A stretch of 64,000 nt of DNA from Ascarosepion bandense (Eukaryota > Mollusca > Cephalopoda > Sepiida > Sepiidae): NCBI GenBank assembly GCA_037127315.1, contig JBBBDQ010001275.1, forward strand, positions 124,001-188,000, written 5' to 3'. Position 1 is the stretch's first letter, and every line of letters begins with the position of its first letter. A program made the translations under genes and the position numbers. The notes under the pieces were generated by a model. That model was not told where the DNA came from. It did not search any database and worked only from the letters and a program-made list of their open reading frames with translations. Of the stretch, positions 54,781 to 64,000 are shown in pieces.

Positions 54781-54817
<37 letters not shown>
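54520..54817. other. Unassigned, ending in (TA)n
   Basis: 54540-54720 is less AT-rich (GCACAGTGAAAACAATAGTA, CATGCCACCAAACCCAG) and may be a tail of another repeat. (TA)n lies at 54783-54817. Confidence 0.4.
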
Positions 54818-54821
<4 letters not shown>

Positions 54822-55186
54822 GTAGATAGACTAAACTATCGCCCGGTTCACACTCCACCCACATCTATTGAACAGGTGAAGAGGCTCATCCCTTGTTTCC
54901 TGTTTAGGATGCGGTTTCCGGTTTTCTCTTTTCCAATCTTTTCACTCTTTTCCTTTTTTATTTTTTTTATTTTTTTTTCAATTGGAGTAGATAGACTAAA
55001 CTATCGCCCGGCTCACACTCCACCCACATCTATTGAACAGGTGAAGAGGCTCATCCCTTGTTTCCTGTTTAGGATGTGGTTTCCGGCTTTCTCTTTTCCA
55101 TTCTTTTTACCCTTATGTAGCCCCCTGCGCATCAGTGGCGTTACTGCCTTGCTTGGGGTGATATGATTAAAAAAAAAAAAAAAAAT
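54818..55186 (+). repeat. LINE-1 variant 3' UTR, tandemly doubled, poly-A tail
   Basis: TTGGAGTAGATAGACTAAAC, TATCGCCCGGTTCACACTCC and GAGGCTCATCCCTTGTTTCC occur at 54818 and again at 54982. The LINE-1 3' end CAGTGGCGTTACTGCCTTGC and (A)17 to about 55185 follow. Confidence 0.75.
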
Positions 55187-55197
55187 ATATATATATA

Positions 55198-56100
55198 GTG
55201 TATCAAGGCAGCAGATAATTTAGAGCTTAATATTAATAACAAAATCCCTCGATATATTCATTGATTCTAGCACACATAGATTTACTACTTCTCTATATAG
55301 GAAACCAACTAGCATAAACTCGTGTCTTCTTAATAATAGTGAATGCCCCCAACGATATAAATTAGCTGTTAAATAAACTTAATTCAATGCACACAAATAA
55401 TATCTTCTTCCAAATCCATATTTTATAAAGAATTACACAACATTAAGCAAACACTTGTCAATAATGGATTTCCTAACTTCGTTATTGATCAACAAATTAA
55501 AATGTATCTCAACAAACTTAACAATAGCTCTAACAATATTGATAATATTAATAATAATGGTGTACATCAAAAGTAACATAACACTATTAACTTATACTAT
55601 TGCAACCAAATACATAATAATTACCAATAAATAGTAATATTCAAATTAAGCTCATCATATATTATAAAAAATTTAAAACAATTCACCTCATAATCTCTAA
55701 TAACCCTACAAGCACTCAACTAAATCCTCTACAGAAAACCAATGTAGTGTATCAATTTACATGCCCGTTCAGAGATTGTATCTCTGGTACTAATAATAAA
55801 CCCACTACATATATTGGTTTTACTACAACTACGCTCTCCCACAGACTTACCTGTCACCTTTCTGATCACAGTTCAATGAAACAACATTTCTTAAAAAAAA
55901 CATAGCCATGTAGGTAATATCAGACAGATTTTGGTCAACAATACAATAATACTCACTCATACACACAGTAAAAAGAACCTTCAGATATTGGAGGCCATCT
56001 ACATTAAATCCAAACAACCCACACTGAATAAAATCACGTTTAAATGTGGTCATAACACATTACATTGCATTTAAATATATGGCTCTGTTATCAATTTGAG
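55198..56100 (+). pseudogene. Penelope-like element coding remnant (RT C-terminus and GIY-YIG)
   Basis: In order, in three different frames: STHRFTTSLYRKPTSINS at 55265-55330, LHNIKQTLVNNGFPNFVIDQ at about 55430-55500, then the GIY-YIG part at 55741-55905, then LQILEAIYIKSKQPTLNK at about 55980-56030. All are characteristic of the RT C-terminus and endonuclease of Penelope-like elements. Frameshifts and stops make it dead, and the RT core is missing. The terminal repeat follows directly at 56235. Confidence 0.85.
55741..55905 (+). pseudogene. GIY-YIG endonuclease domain remnant
   Basis: One open stretch has NVVYQFTCPFRDC (the GIY-like VVY strand) and, 21 codons after its Tyr-containing start, TYIGFTTTTLSHRLTCHL (YIG with the following Arg of LSHRLT). 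It ends KQHFLKKT and a stop at about 55905. Family knowledge: the domain nicks target DNA for Penelope-like insertion. The catalytic Glu region lies beyond the stop, in another frame. Confidence 0.82.
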
Positions 56101-56234
56101 CTCTCATGCAGTGTGACAACATAGAACCACATTACAAATTTACGAACTGCGTTTGCTATTTTTGGTAACTGTTATCATTGCTTATCAAATTTTCATGTCA
56201 ACAAAAGATGAAATCATTTTTGATGGTGGATATT

Positions 56235-56440
56235 TTTATGTTAACATTCTTGTAACCTCTCTGAAGATGGCTCATGTGAGCTGAAAGCCTAGAACCAACT
56301 TAATAAAAAATTATCCAAATGTTGGAGAATTTTTGTCTTAATTTTCAACTGAAATTAAAGCCAAAATATGATGTTTAGAATGGCTCATAATTAAACATAA
56401 TAGACATTCATTGTCTCTTATATTTAACAGTATATGTTTA
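56235..56440 (+). mobile_element. Penelope-like right terminal repeat
   Basis: Direct copy of 54005-54210. The motif at 56261-56287 reads CTGAAGA, T, GGCTCA-TG-TGAGCT, GAAAG; the GCTCA/TGAGC stem is perfect. It ends in ATATTTAACAGTATATGTTT and a TA-rich stretch. Confidence 0.75.
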
Positions 56441-56987
56441 GAAAAAAAATATATACATATACATATTTATATATATTCATGTAAAATCTTCTGTAGAATA
56501 AAGACAGAAGCTGATGATGGTTTGCCTGAAATAGGCCTATTCTTCCGATTTACCATGAAATAACATGTCTGCCTTAATATTTTCTTATATATATATGTGT
56601 GTGTATGTATGCATGCATGCATGTATGGCCATGTGTGTGTATGTATATATATATACATATATTTTCTCGTTTATGCATGTACATGAATATATATGTGTAT
56701 GTTTCTGTGCAAGTATTCTTGTGTCAACTTGAGCGTATTTACACATAAAGTTGTGTATAAGTAGATCCATATATGTGGTTTTATTTTGTTTATGTTGTGT
56801 TGTGGTTTTTATGTGAATACGTATTTTGTTTTTGGCATGTGAATTTGTGTGCTTATATATTTAATTATATTAATATGTTTATGCATTGTCTTGAGCCTAT
56901 TTAAACCTCCCCCTTGTCCATTTTATCATCTGAATTCAGTCTTACATGTATCTAATGGATGTAGTACACACAGGCATTTCTTACTGA
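56441..56987. other. TA/TG-rich, with a hammerhead-like motif at 56511-56532
   Basis: 56511-56532 reads CTGATGATGGTTTGCCTGAAAT. (TA)/(TG)/(CATG) simple sequence spans 56585-56720. No gene recognised. Confidence 0.4.
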
Positions 56988-57355
56988 TGTAATGAATATG
57001 TATACACCTTGGTTTCCTCTCACTAGAATGCGATTGGCTGTTGTCAGCCAGAGAGAGAGAGAGAGAGAGAGAGAATCTTCCACCAGAGGTCTATTGGTCT
57101 ACCACCATTGACTATGCCTACATCTCAAGATATAATGATGTAATGAATAGGTAATGAACATGTATATACCTTGGTTCCCTCTCACTGGAATGCGATTGGC
57201 TGGTATCAGCCATAAATACAGATGAAGGCAAGGATGTCTGGAGAGAGAGAGAGAGATCTAGAGATCTTCCACCAGAAATCTATTGGTCTACGTTCATAGC
57301 TCTACTACTACTACTGACTACGCCTATGTCTCAGGACACTGCCTACTCGGTTACA
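56988..57355 (+). repeat. Tandem duplication of ~150 bp, LTR-like look
   Basis: GATGTAATGAAT, CCTTGGTTTCCTCTCAC, AATGCGATTGGCTG, CTTCCACCAGA.. and TCTATTGGTCTAC occur in both 56986-57115 and 57135-57300. Each unit has (GA)n (57050-57074, 57240-57254). The GATTGGCTGG and ATAAATA pair and outer TGTAA..TTACA ends recall LTR promoters, but no target duplication was found. Confidence 0.6.
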
Positions 57356-58010
57356 TTTGCCTAAACCACTTAACAACCTCGTATTAATATATATCCCTTT
57401 CCTTGACATGTCTCTAAAAATAATAGTTAAAAAATTTGTGCGTGTATATGTGTGTGTATATGTACGTATAAATGCATGTATGCGCATGTTTGAGCATTTG
57501 ATATTATGTATATATTTGCATATATATGTGTCTGTCTCTTTTCCTTGTTTCACATTTGCATAACTTTATAATAATCTAAACCTGATGTTAAATTTAGAAT
57601 TTAGAATTTAGAATTCCTAGTTTCTAACATTAATTCATAATAATTTTTTTTAAATAAATTTTTATTTTTAATTGAACAAGAAATTAACAGTCAATTATTA
57701 ATACTGATCTACATTTTGATCAAACATTAACGTTAATGCACCAATAAATTGTTTTTAGAGTCTGTTGTCTTGTTCCTCAAATTAGAAAGTACTAGTATTT
57801 TGATTGGTCATCAAAGTCTATGTAACAATCTCTCCTCCACTGAGAGGGTTTGGCTAGTTTTGAACTTTTAAAACTCTTAATCTGGCAATCAGCACCATCA
57901 TTTGATAAGACACAAGAAGTGTTAAAATAAAATAGCTACTCTTCTATTGATATTATAATATACTTATATTTTAAATTTTAAATAAATAGTGTGTATATAT
58001 AAATACATAC
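57356..58010. other. Unassigned AT-rich sequence
   Basis: TG/TA-rich simple sequence lies at 57440-57535, and TTTAGAATTTAGAATTTAGA at 57592-57611. No gene. Confidence 0.5.
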
Positions 58011-58016
58011 ATATAT

Positions 58017-59352
58017 AAAAGGCAATCTGTGAGTCTGTGTGTGACTATTCCCTATGCACACCTACATTTTTTAAGCTACATTATTCAAAATTTCTAGGGA
58101 CACATATCTTCAGAGACGCCAGGTCGACATACTTTTTGAGTTTAAGTTCAGCAATTTTCCCTTTCGCACTTTTTGGCCAGTGGAGATGATTGTTTACATT
58201 TGCTCCATAAAATATCTAAGATCTAAGATGTTTGCTAAATTACATCACAGAAATCAAATCACATGTGTCAAATGCAACTAAAATATTTTTTTATTTAAAA
58301 AAAAAATAAAAAAGCCTTTATATTTAATTTTTATTCCAACATTTTAAAAATTCATTTGGTCAACAAAAAATGTGAATATATTTCTCCGAAATTTTGAAAC
58401 AAAACCCTCACCCTCCTTAGAAGAGACAAAAGTATGACTGGCACTAAAACTACACTTTATACTCCGTTCGAATGTATTCAATGCCTTCTTCTTAATGCTG
58501 AAAATGGTGACTAACAGCCTCAGCTCTCCTTTCCAACTTTCAATAAATGATTTCCATCTACTCCTCTCACTGGCATCTTCTCCTATGACTAAAATGTTTT
58601 GTTGCATGAGCAACGATAGGCTATGATGCTTGTGTGTGTGTGTATGTATGTATATATATATATATATATATGGCAATCTGTGAGTCTGTGTGTGACTGTT
58701 CCCTATGCATGCCTACATTTTTTAAGCTACGCCATTCAAACTTTCTAGGGACACAAATCTACAGGGAAGCCAGGTTGGCACATACTTTTTGAGTTTAAGT
58801 TCAGCAATTTTCCCTTTTGTGCTTTTTGGCCAATGGAACAGATTGTTTACATTTGCTTCATAAAACATCTAAGATGGTTGCTAAATTACGTCACAGAAAT
58901 CAAATCACACGGATCAAACACGACTAAAATATTTCTTTATTTTAAAAAAAATGTGCCTTTATATTTTGTTTTAAAAATTCATTTGGTCAACAAGAAAGAT
59001 GAATATTTTTCCCTGTAATTTTGAAACAAAAGAAATATTTTAAAAAAGTGTTTTTCGAACAAAAATAAAATATGTAAAAAAAAAAGCCCCAATGGTTAAT
59101 TTAATTATTTAAGTCTTTTTTTATTCAGATTTAATATTTCAGAGAATAAAATTAAAATAAATAAAGCACTACAATTACACTTTATACTCCGTTCGAATGT
59201 ATTAATGCCTTCTTCTTAATGCTGAAAATGGTTACTAACAGCCTCAGCTCTCCTTTCCAACTTTCAATAAATGATTTCCATCTACTCCTCTCACTGGCAT
59301 CTTCTCCTACTACTAAAATGTTCTGAGTTGCATGAGCAATGCCAAACTATGA
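58017..59352 (+). repeat. Two copies of a ~640-bp repeat in tandem
   Basis: Unit 1 at 58017-58640 and unit 2 at 58670-59352 share AAAGGCAATCTGTGAGTCTG (GGCAATCTGTGAGTCTGTGT in unit 2), TTTTGAGTTTAAGTTCAGCA, ACTTTATACTCCGTTCGAAT, TTCTTAATGCTGAAAATGG and TCCATCTACTCCTCTCACTG. (TA)n separates them. Unit 2 has extra A/T-rich bases at 59040-59160. No recognised protein. Confidence 0.9.
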
Positions 59353-59816
59353 TGCTAGTATATATATATATATTTGTGTATTTAGGCAGCAAATTTACTT
59401 TTAGACATGTCAGATGAAATAAACTGCAAACATTGTGTCTGCTTATTTTTAATAAAACCCGTTCATACTCACAAATAATCTTTTGTGTTTTATAATTAGC
59501 AACACAATTTCCGGTTACATTTGCTACCCTAACTCACACCCTGAAGATGATCTCGGAAAAAGATTGAAATTACTTGGGTACCTTAAGAAATTAATGAAAT
59601 TAACATATGTCAAGATTACAGATCATTTCTGACCTCTTTCAATTATAATACATGAAAGATTATCTGTGAGAATGAACACATTTTTAAAAAATAACATTTG
59701 CAATTTATTTAATCTTATATATATATATATATATATTCATTTGTAAATGAGTTATTCCTGATGGATGAAAAATATTCAAAAGTTTTACAATATAATTGTA
59801 TTGAACATTTTTTAAT
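59353..59816. other. Mostly unassigned; hammerhead-like motif at 59541-59570
   Basis: CTGAAGA, TGATCTCGG and AAAAGATT with a GATCT/AGATT-type stem, GAAAT. (TA)n lies at 59716-59738, before the SINE. No gene. Confidence 0.4.
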
Positions 59817-60118
59817 CGGTCAGTTAAGTGCCATACGTGATACACACATTGAGCGATCATGTCTTGGAAGAGACATGACTGACTGGGCAGAAGATTATCC
59901 CGCAGTAGGTTGCCATTGCTTTCTGTGGTAGACTGGTTGCCAGCCAAGGCTATAGAACCCAGTGTGTTCTATTATTTAGTCCATAACTGAAGGGAAGAGA
60001 TGGATTAATACCTTTTCCAAGGGTATTTGTGTGTAAGTAAATGTAAAAAATCCAACTGGAATTCGAACTTGGCTCCCCAATTTGTTGTTCTGAGTCAATA
60101 TCTACTGCACCACAATGC
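59817..60118 (-). mobile_element. tRNA-derived SINE with 12-bp target duplication
   Basis: ACATTTTTTAAT at 59805-59816 is repeated at 60119-60130, fixing a 302-bp element. The tail hairpin is CATGTCTTGGAAGAGACATG and the head complement ends ATATCTACTGCACCACAATG. It is the clearest full copy for defining the family. Confidence 0.93.
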
Positions 60119-60173
60119 ACATTTTTTAATACAACTGTTTATTGGCCTAACTTAATTATGAGCAAAAACAAAC

Positions 60174-60178
<5 letters not shown>

Positions 60179-60220
<42 letters not shown>
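60179..60220. repeat. (TA)n microsatellite
   Basis: About 40 bases of pure TA next to the LINE-1 3' end. Confidence 0.95.
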
Positions 60221-60222
<2 letters not shown>

Positions 60223-60227
60223 TTTTT

Positions 60228-60665
60228 TCTTTTGTAATCATATCACTTAAGCAAGGCATTTTACTGCCACGTTTTTTCTGGGGGTTACATAGGAAGAAAG
60301 TTATGAGAAAGAGTGACAGGTTATAGGGGGTGTCAGGAAGTGGGTAAGAGAAGGATGAGGATACTGATGAGAGTGAAGTGGACAGAGAAGGAAGCACGAG
60401 AGAGAGGATGCAGGTTAGTGAGATAGATGACTATTGACTTTACATTTAAATCCTTGAAGATTATAGCTGTCAGGAAAGCAAGTAAATGGAAGGGAATTCC
60501 ACATGCAGGAAGTGTGAGAAAAGAAGCAGCTGAAGTAGAATTTGAGTTTACAATTTATCGGTTTCACAGTAAAAGGTTGGGACCTAGTTGCTAACCTTGT
60601 GGCTCGAGTAAATTTATATATAAGGGGCACTAGTGAGCTAAGTTCATCGAAGCAGAAGAAATACG
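60228..60665 (-). pseudogene. LINE-1 3' part, reverse strand
   Basis: The complement of the 3' end (CACTTAAGCAAGGCATTTTA) is followed in reverse by IYKFTRATRLATRSQPFTVK and MWNSLPFTCFPDSYNLQGFK. It is closest to the copy at 24.2-24.7 kb, with which it shares the CTGCCACGT variant of the tail. Confidence 0.83.
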
Positions 60666-61885
60666 AATAAAATTTGTTACTTAACTGATTGATATTATAT
60701 TCAGCACCTCAACTCTGAAGCTTTGTAGATGAACCATTTTGTAATTGTTCCATCCACTCATCAGGAGGCTTCAGCAATTATCAACAAATTTACACATTGT
60801 GCTTATTTTTATATTAAGTCAAAAATTTTATGCACTAGTTTTAGTGTGAGGTTGATTTTTTTCCCTTTGTGTATGTGTGTGTGTGTGTGTACCGTATTTT
60901 TTTGGAATACATAATGCACTGGCATATAAAATGTGTCCTTAATTTGAAAACACTTCTACTGAGTATTCAATGAAAATTGAAATATCCTTTAAGCAATGAC
61001 CAACTTCAACTGCATTAAGCACCCTGATTAGTGATGTGCATTCCACATTTGAAATCCAAACAAAAGCACTCTTATTTAAATGTATACATGTCTTGTGCAT
61101 ATCATACATGCACACGTATTTACTATAAATAACTTTGGTGTATTGGACACAGGCAAATTTTGTCATTAAATTTTAAAGCTAAAAAATTGTATCTTATAGA
61201 ATGAAAAATGTGTGTGTGTGCGTGAATATAAGTATATGCATACATATTAAAACAATAATAAATAAAATTATATAATAAATGTAACCTCTGATAATTAATG
61301 CCCTAATATTAAATTAAATAAGTAAAAAGAAATAATGGATAAGTGAAAACATATAAATATTTTCCTTGACATTTAAGTATTAATAAAAAACAACTGAAAC
61401 AAATAATGGAATACACGTGCATATTCCAAACTTAAGAAAATCCTAGAACATTGAAGAAATATCAAGAGTAGTGACGTCAGCTGAAATATTACTCCATTTA
61501 TCGTCAAAGTTAAATGAACAAAAAAAGAGAAAAGGTTTAAAGAAAACAACAGAAAGAAAGGGACAAGAAAGTGATGAAAGTGAAAAATAACCATGACATT
61601 CTACACATACCCACATAAACTCATGGATGCATTTGCACACTTGAACATCTATAAGCACATACACACACACAATCAAAGAAGGAGAAAAAAAAATCAATCT
61701 TATACCAATAAAATATGCATTTCAACTTAATATTAAAAAAAAGTGAGAACAAGAAAATAAGTAGTCAGTTGCTGGTATCCCCTGATGAGAGGGTGGGACA
61801 ATTGCTGGAGGGTTCATTAAAACTTTGCAGTTGAGGGATGCAGATTATAAAAGCAATCAGCTAAGTGACAAATTTCACATTTATA
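60666..61885. other. Unassigned AT-rich sequence
   Basis: (TG)n lies at 60872-60890. A CTCATCAGGAGGCTTCAGC stretch at 60758 resembles a decayed reverse ribozyme-like motif. No gene recognised. Confidence 0.45.
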
Positions 61886-61889
61886 TTAT

Positions 61890-61940
<51 letters not shown>

Positions 61941-62236
61941 AACATAGACTTAATACCACAGAATTTAAACAGTTTTAAATACGGAAAACATTTTTTTAAA
62001 ACAAAACCCTAAGAATCCTTTCAGTCAAAACTTCATCAGAGGGTACAGTTGGTGGCAAAGGTAACTGACACAAGAATGATAACAACTTAACTTATAAGGA
62101 TAAACTGTTGAAACATGCTTAAAAAATAATTTACTTGTAAAGACAATTTACGAATAAAAAATAAAACGATTCAACAGAGTATAAAAAAGAAAAAAAACTT
62201 AGGATATACTTTAATACCAATGTATTCGAGTAAGCA

Positions 62237-62303
<67 letters not shown>
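61886..62303 (-). repeat. (TA)n-bounded repeat with hammerhead-like motif; (GATA)n
   Basis: (CA)n-(TA)n lies at 61888-61937 and (TA)n at 62241-62268, the latter continuing as (GATA)n to 62302. On the reverse strand, 62039-62018 reads CTGATGAAGTTTTGACTGAAAG. Confidence 0.6.
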
Positions 62304-62948
62304 TTATTTTCTTTTAAGTTTGGTACAATCCTCAAATTTTGTTAGGTATTGATAATTTCCATGTCTTTAATTTTAGCTTTAAGATAATGGGACAATTTTT
62401 CTTTTTCTGTTTAGACAAGGGTTGGTAAGATCGAAAGAATATTCAATTTTCCTCAAATTCTCTTTACAAGAAAAGTAAAAGTTCTGAAAGGAAAGAAAAA
62501 AATTAAGGTCTGTCCTGGCATCTTTGAGTGATTGGAAAGTTCAAAGTGTAGCTAACATTTACATTTGCAGCATTAATGTTCCATGTAAATTAAGGCGACA
62601 GATTTTGTTTGCAGACAACGTACCATGTAAATCTCCTAACTTGCTAATAGATGGCTATTCCTATTTGGTACTGTGTGTCAATGGCGTCATTTATGAGGTT
62701 CCAATGTTGATGCCATTAGGAAAGTTTACACTCTACTTTTAAAGCAAACAGTTGTATAAATTGAGCTCTACGGTCTTCCTGTCTGGAGATGAAACCCATG
62801 CACGAACATTGATATGCAGGAAGTGATGTTTTCTTAAGACTTTCTACTTAGTTTTACAATGATAAACTGTAGAGCAAAAGTGATAGCAAGAATGAACAGA
62901 ATAACAATGAACAAAAGGACAATTAATCAGAATAGTTAATCTGGACAG
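62304..62948. other. Unassigned sequence
   Basis: No gene recognised. The 72-codon frame at 62524-62742 is not AT-driven in an obvious way, but matches no family I know. Confidence 0.4.
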
Positions 62949-63231
62949 TTGTAGTGCAGTAGATATCAACTCGAAGCAACAAATTGGGGAGCCAAATTCC
63001 TTGCATTCATTTATGCGCAAATACCCTTGGGAAAGTTATTAATCCATCTCTTCCCTCCAGTTATGGGTTAAATAATAAAACAGATTGGCTTCTATAGTCT
63101 TGGCTGGCAACCAGCCGACTGCAGAGAGCAATGGCAACCTACTGCAAAAAAATCTTCTGTCCAGTCAGTCATGTCTCTTTCGAGACATGATTGCCCAAAA
63201 CGTGTATCACATATGGCATTTTACTGACTGA
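62949..63231 (+). mobile_element. tRNA-derived SINE, internally shortened
   Basis: Head GTTGTAGTGCAGTAGATA; the bases between box B and TTGCATTCATTTATGCG are shortened; then CCAGTTATGGGTTAAATAAT, the hairpin CATGTCTCTTTCGAGACATG and the tail GTGTATCACATATGGCATTT. Confidence 0.83.
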
Positions 63232-63364
63232 GTTTGTAAAGTTTATGGACAGTTGCCAGCTGAACAGTCCAATGTGAAGATTAGGTTTGGGACATATCGA
63301 AATCAAGCAACTGTGAGCACTAAAAAACTGAGAACTGCTTTAACAGAAGACGTACAATGTGACA

Positions 63365-63560
63365 TCAAAATTTGAAGGCGTGTTGAAATAATCAGAGGCT
63401 TTTCAAAAGCTAGATAAAGTATTAAGAAACAGAAAAATCTCATCAGAAACAAAGAAAAGAGTAGTGAAGTGACATGTAATATTGGTTTCTCCTATACAAC
63501 AGTGAATTCTGGACAATCTCCTCAAAGGTGAAGAAGAGACTTTGAAGCAACAGAATTCAA
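63365..63560 (+). pseudogene. LINE-2 fragment
   Basis: AAAAGCTAGATAAAGTATTA, AGAAACAGAAAAATCTC, AGAAACAAAGAAAAGAGTA and GTGAATTCTGGACAATCTCC follow the LINE-2 block FQKLSKVLRNRKI..ETKKRV..SECWTIS, with stops. The downstream part is missing. Confidence 0.7.
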
Positions 63561-64000
63561 TGGTATAGAGTGGAATGAAAAGAAACTCTTATTGAATAAT
63601 ACTTTTGTTAATATTAGCAGATTTGTATGAAACAAAATTTATTGTAATCCTTGAAGTGGTTAAATTTCATTACTAATTTCTGTTTTACTTCCTGAATGAC
63701 AAGTGTCGTGCAGACTGGCACAAGGTCAGTTAATGCATGAGTGTGGTTAGCTAACATTGTGTTATTAACTGTGGCAGCTTGTGACACACATGCAAAGATT
63801 GTGTTACTGTGTTAAATCATCAGAAACTGTCATTCCATAATGATGAAAATGGAATCCATGGAAAAGTACCTACAGAAGCAGTCAACTTTAAAGATGCTGA
63901 TTAAAAATCAAGTGCACAAAAGTTTCAGGAAATATTCATTATTGTAATTCTGCCATTACAGTGTTGAAAGTAAAACCTGTTTTATAAAAATCAACCAATC
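63561..64000. other. Unassigned sequence
   Basis: Nothing recognised up to the window end. Confidence 0.45.

Noticed and set aside
62524..62742. 72-codon frame without obvious simple sequence
   Set aside because: No recognisable domain, no splice context I can defend, and no neighbour to support it.
1..64000. CRISPR array, operon, phage or bacterial islands
   Set aside because: No spaced short repeats, no ribosome-binding-site-led gene runs and no dense coding; the window is clearly animal repeat DNA.

Overview
This window reads as non-coding, repeat-packed animal nuclear DNA. It is AT-rich, has dozens of (TA)n/(CA)n microsatellites, has no long open reading frame and shows no recognisable host exon. 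Every coding trace I could recognise belongs to a transposable element. The tRNA-derived SINE family, the two LINE families with long runs of decayed 3' ends, and the Penelope-like pieces suggest a mollusc, most likely a cephalopod such as an octopus. That assignment is inference from repeat style, not from a host gene.

Layout. 0.7-2.6 kb: a reverse LINE of type 1 (jockey/CR1/L2-like) and a forward SINE. 5.2-6.5 kb: decayed Tc1/mariner-superfamily transposase. 7-11 kb: microsatellites, LINE type 2 (endonuclease-reverse transcriptase type), SINEs and a 5S-headed SINE. 12.6-13.3 kb: a 25-bp minisatellite. 14.9-16.4 kb: a 110-bp satellite with a homogenised core. 17.2-21.5 kb: a nest in which LINE-2, small MITEs, a 639-bp 5S-5S-tRNA SINE and a deleted mariner are stacked into Penelope-like repeat. 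22-23 kb: inverted-repeat elements. 24-26 kb: LINE-1 ends. 26.6-28 kb: a duplicated block and a tRNA-like/ribozyme-like unit. 28-30.5 kb: two copies of a long foldback element. 33.3-35.3 kb: LINE-1 split by the second 639-bp SINE, then another LINE-1. 35.9-36.5 kb: a solo LTR. 36.6-43.1 kb: LINE-2, SINEs (one nested in another), LINE-1 with a 135-bp tandem array. 46.2-46.7 kb: GGAA/GAAT microsatellite. 47.9-51.6 kb: SINE and several inverted-repeat elements, two with tRNA-like segments. 51.9-53.7 kb: LINE-1 and LINE-2 with a 115-bp array. 53.9-56.4 kb: a Penelope-like element with GIY-YIG remnant and terminal repeats. 57-59.4 kb: two tandem duplications. 59.8-63.6 kb: SINEs, LINE-1 and LINE-2 ends.

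The most interesting thread is a short motif, CTGA-N-GA, then a small stem, then GAAA(C). It recurs around twenty times on both strands and also lies in the terminal repeats of the Penelope-like element at 54-56 kb. It looks like the hammerhead ribozyme core known from Penelope-like elements, and in at least two places it follows a tRNA-like promoter. The second thread is a composite SINE with two 5S rRNA-like heads and a tRNA-like unit, present as two copies of exactly 639 bp, each with an 11-bp target duplication.
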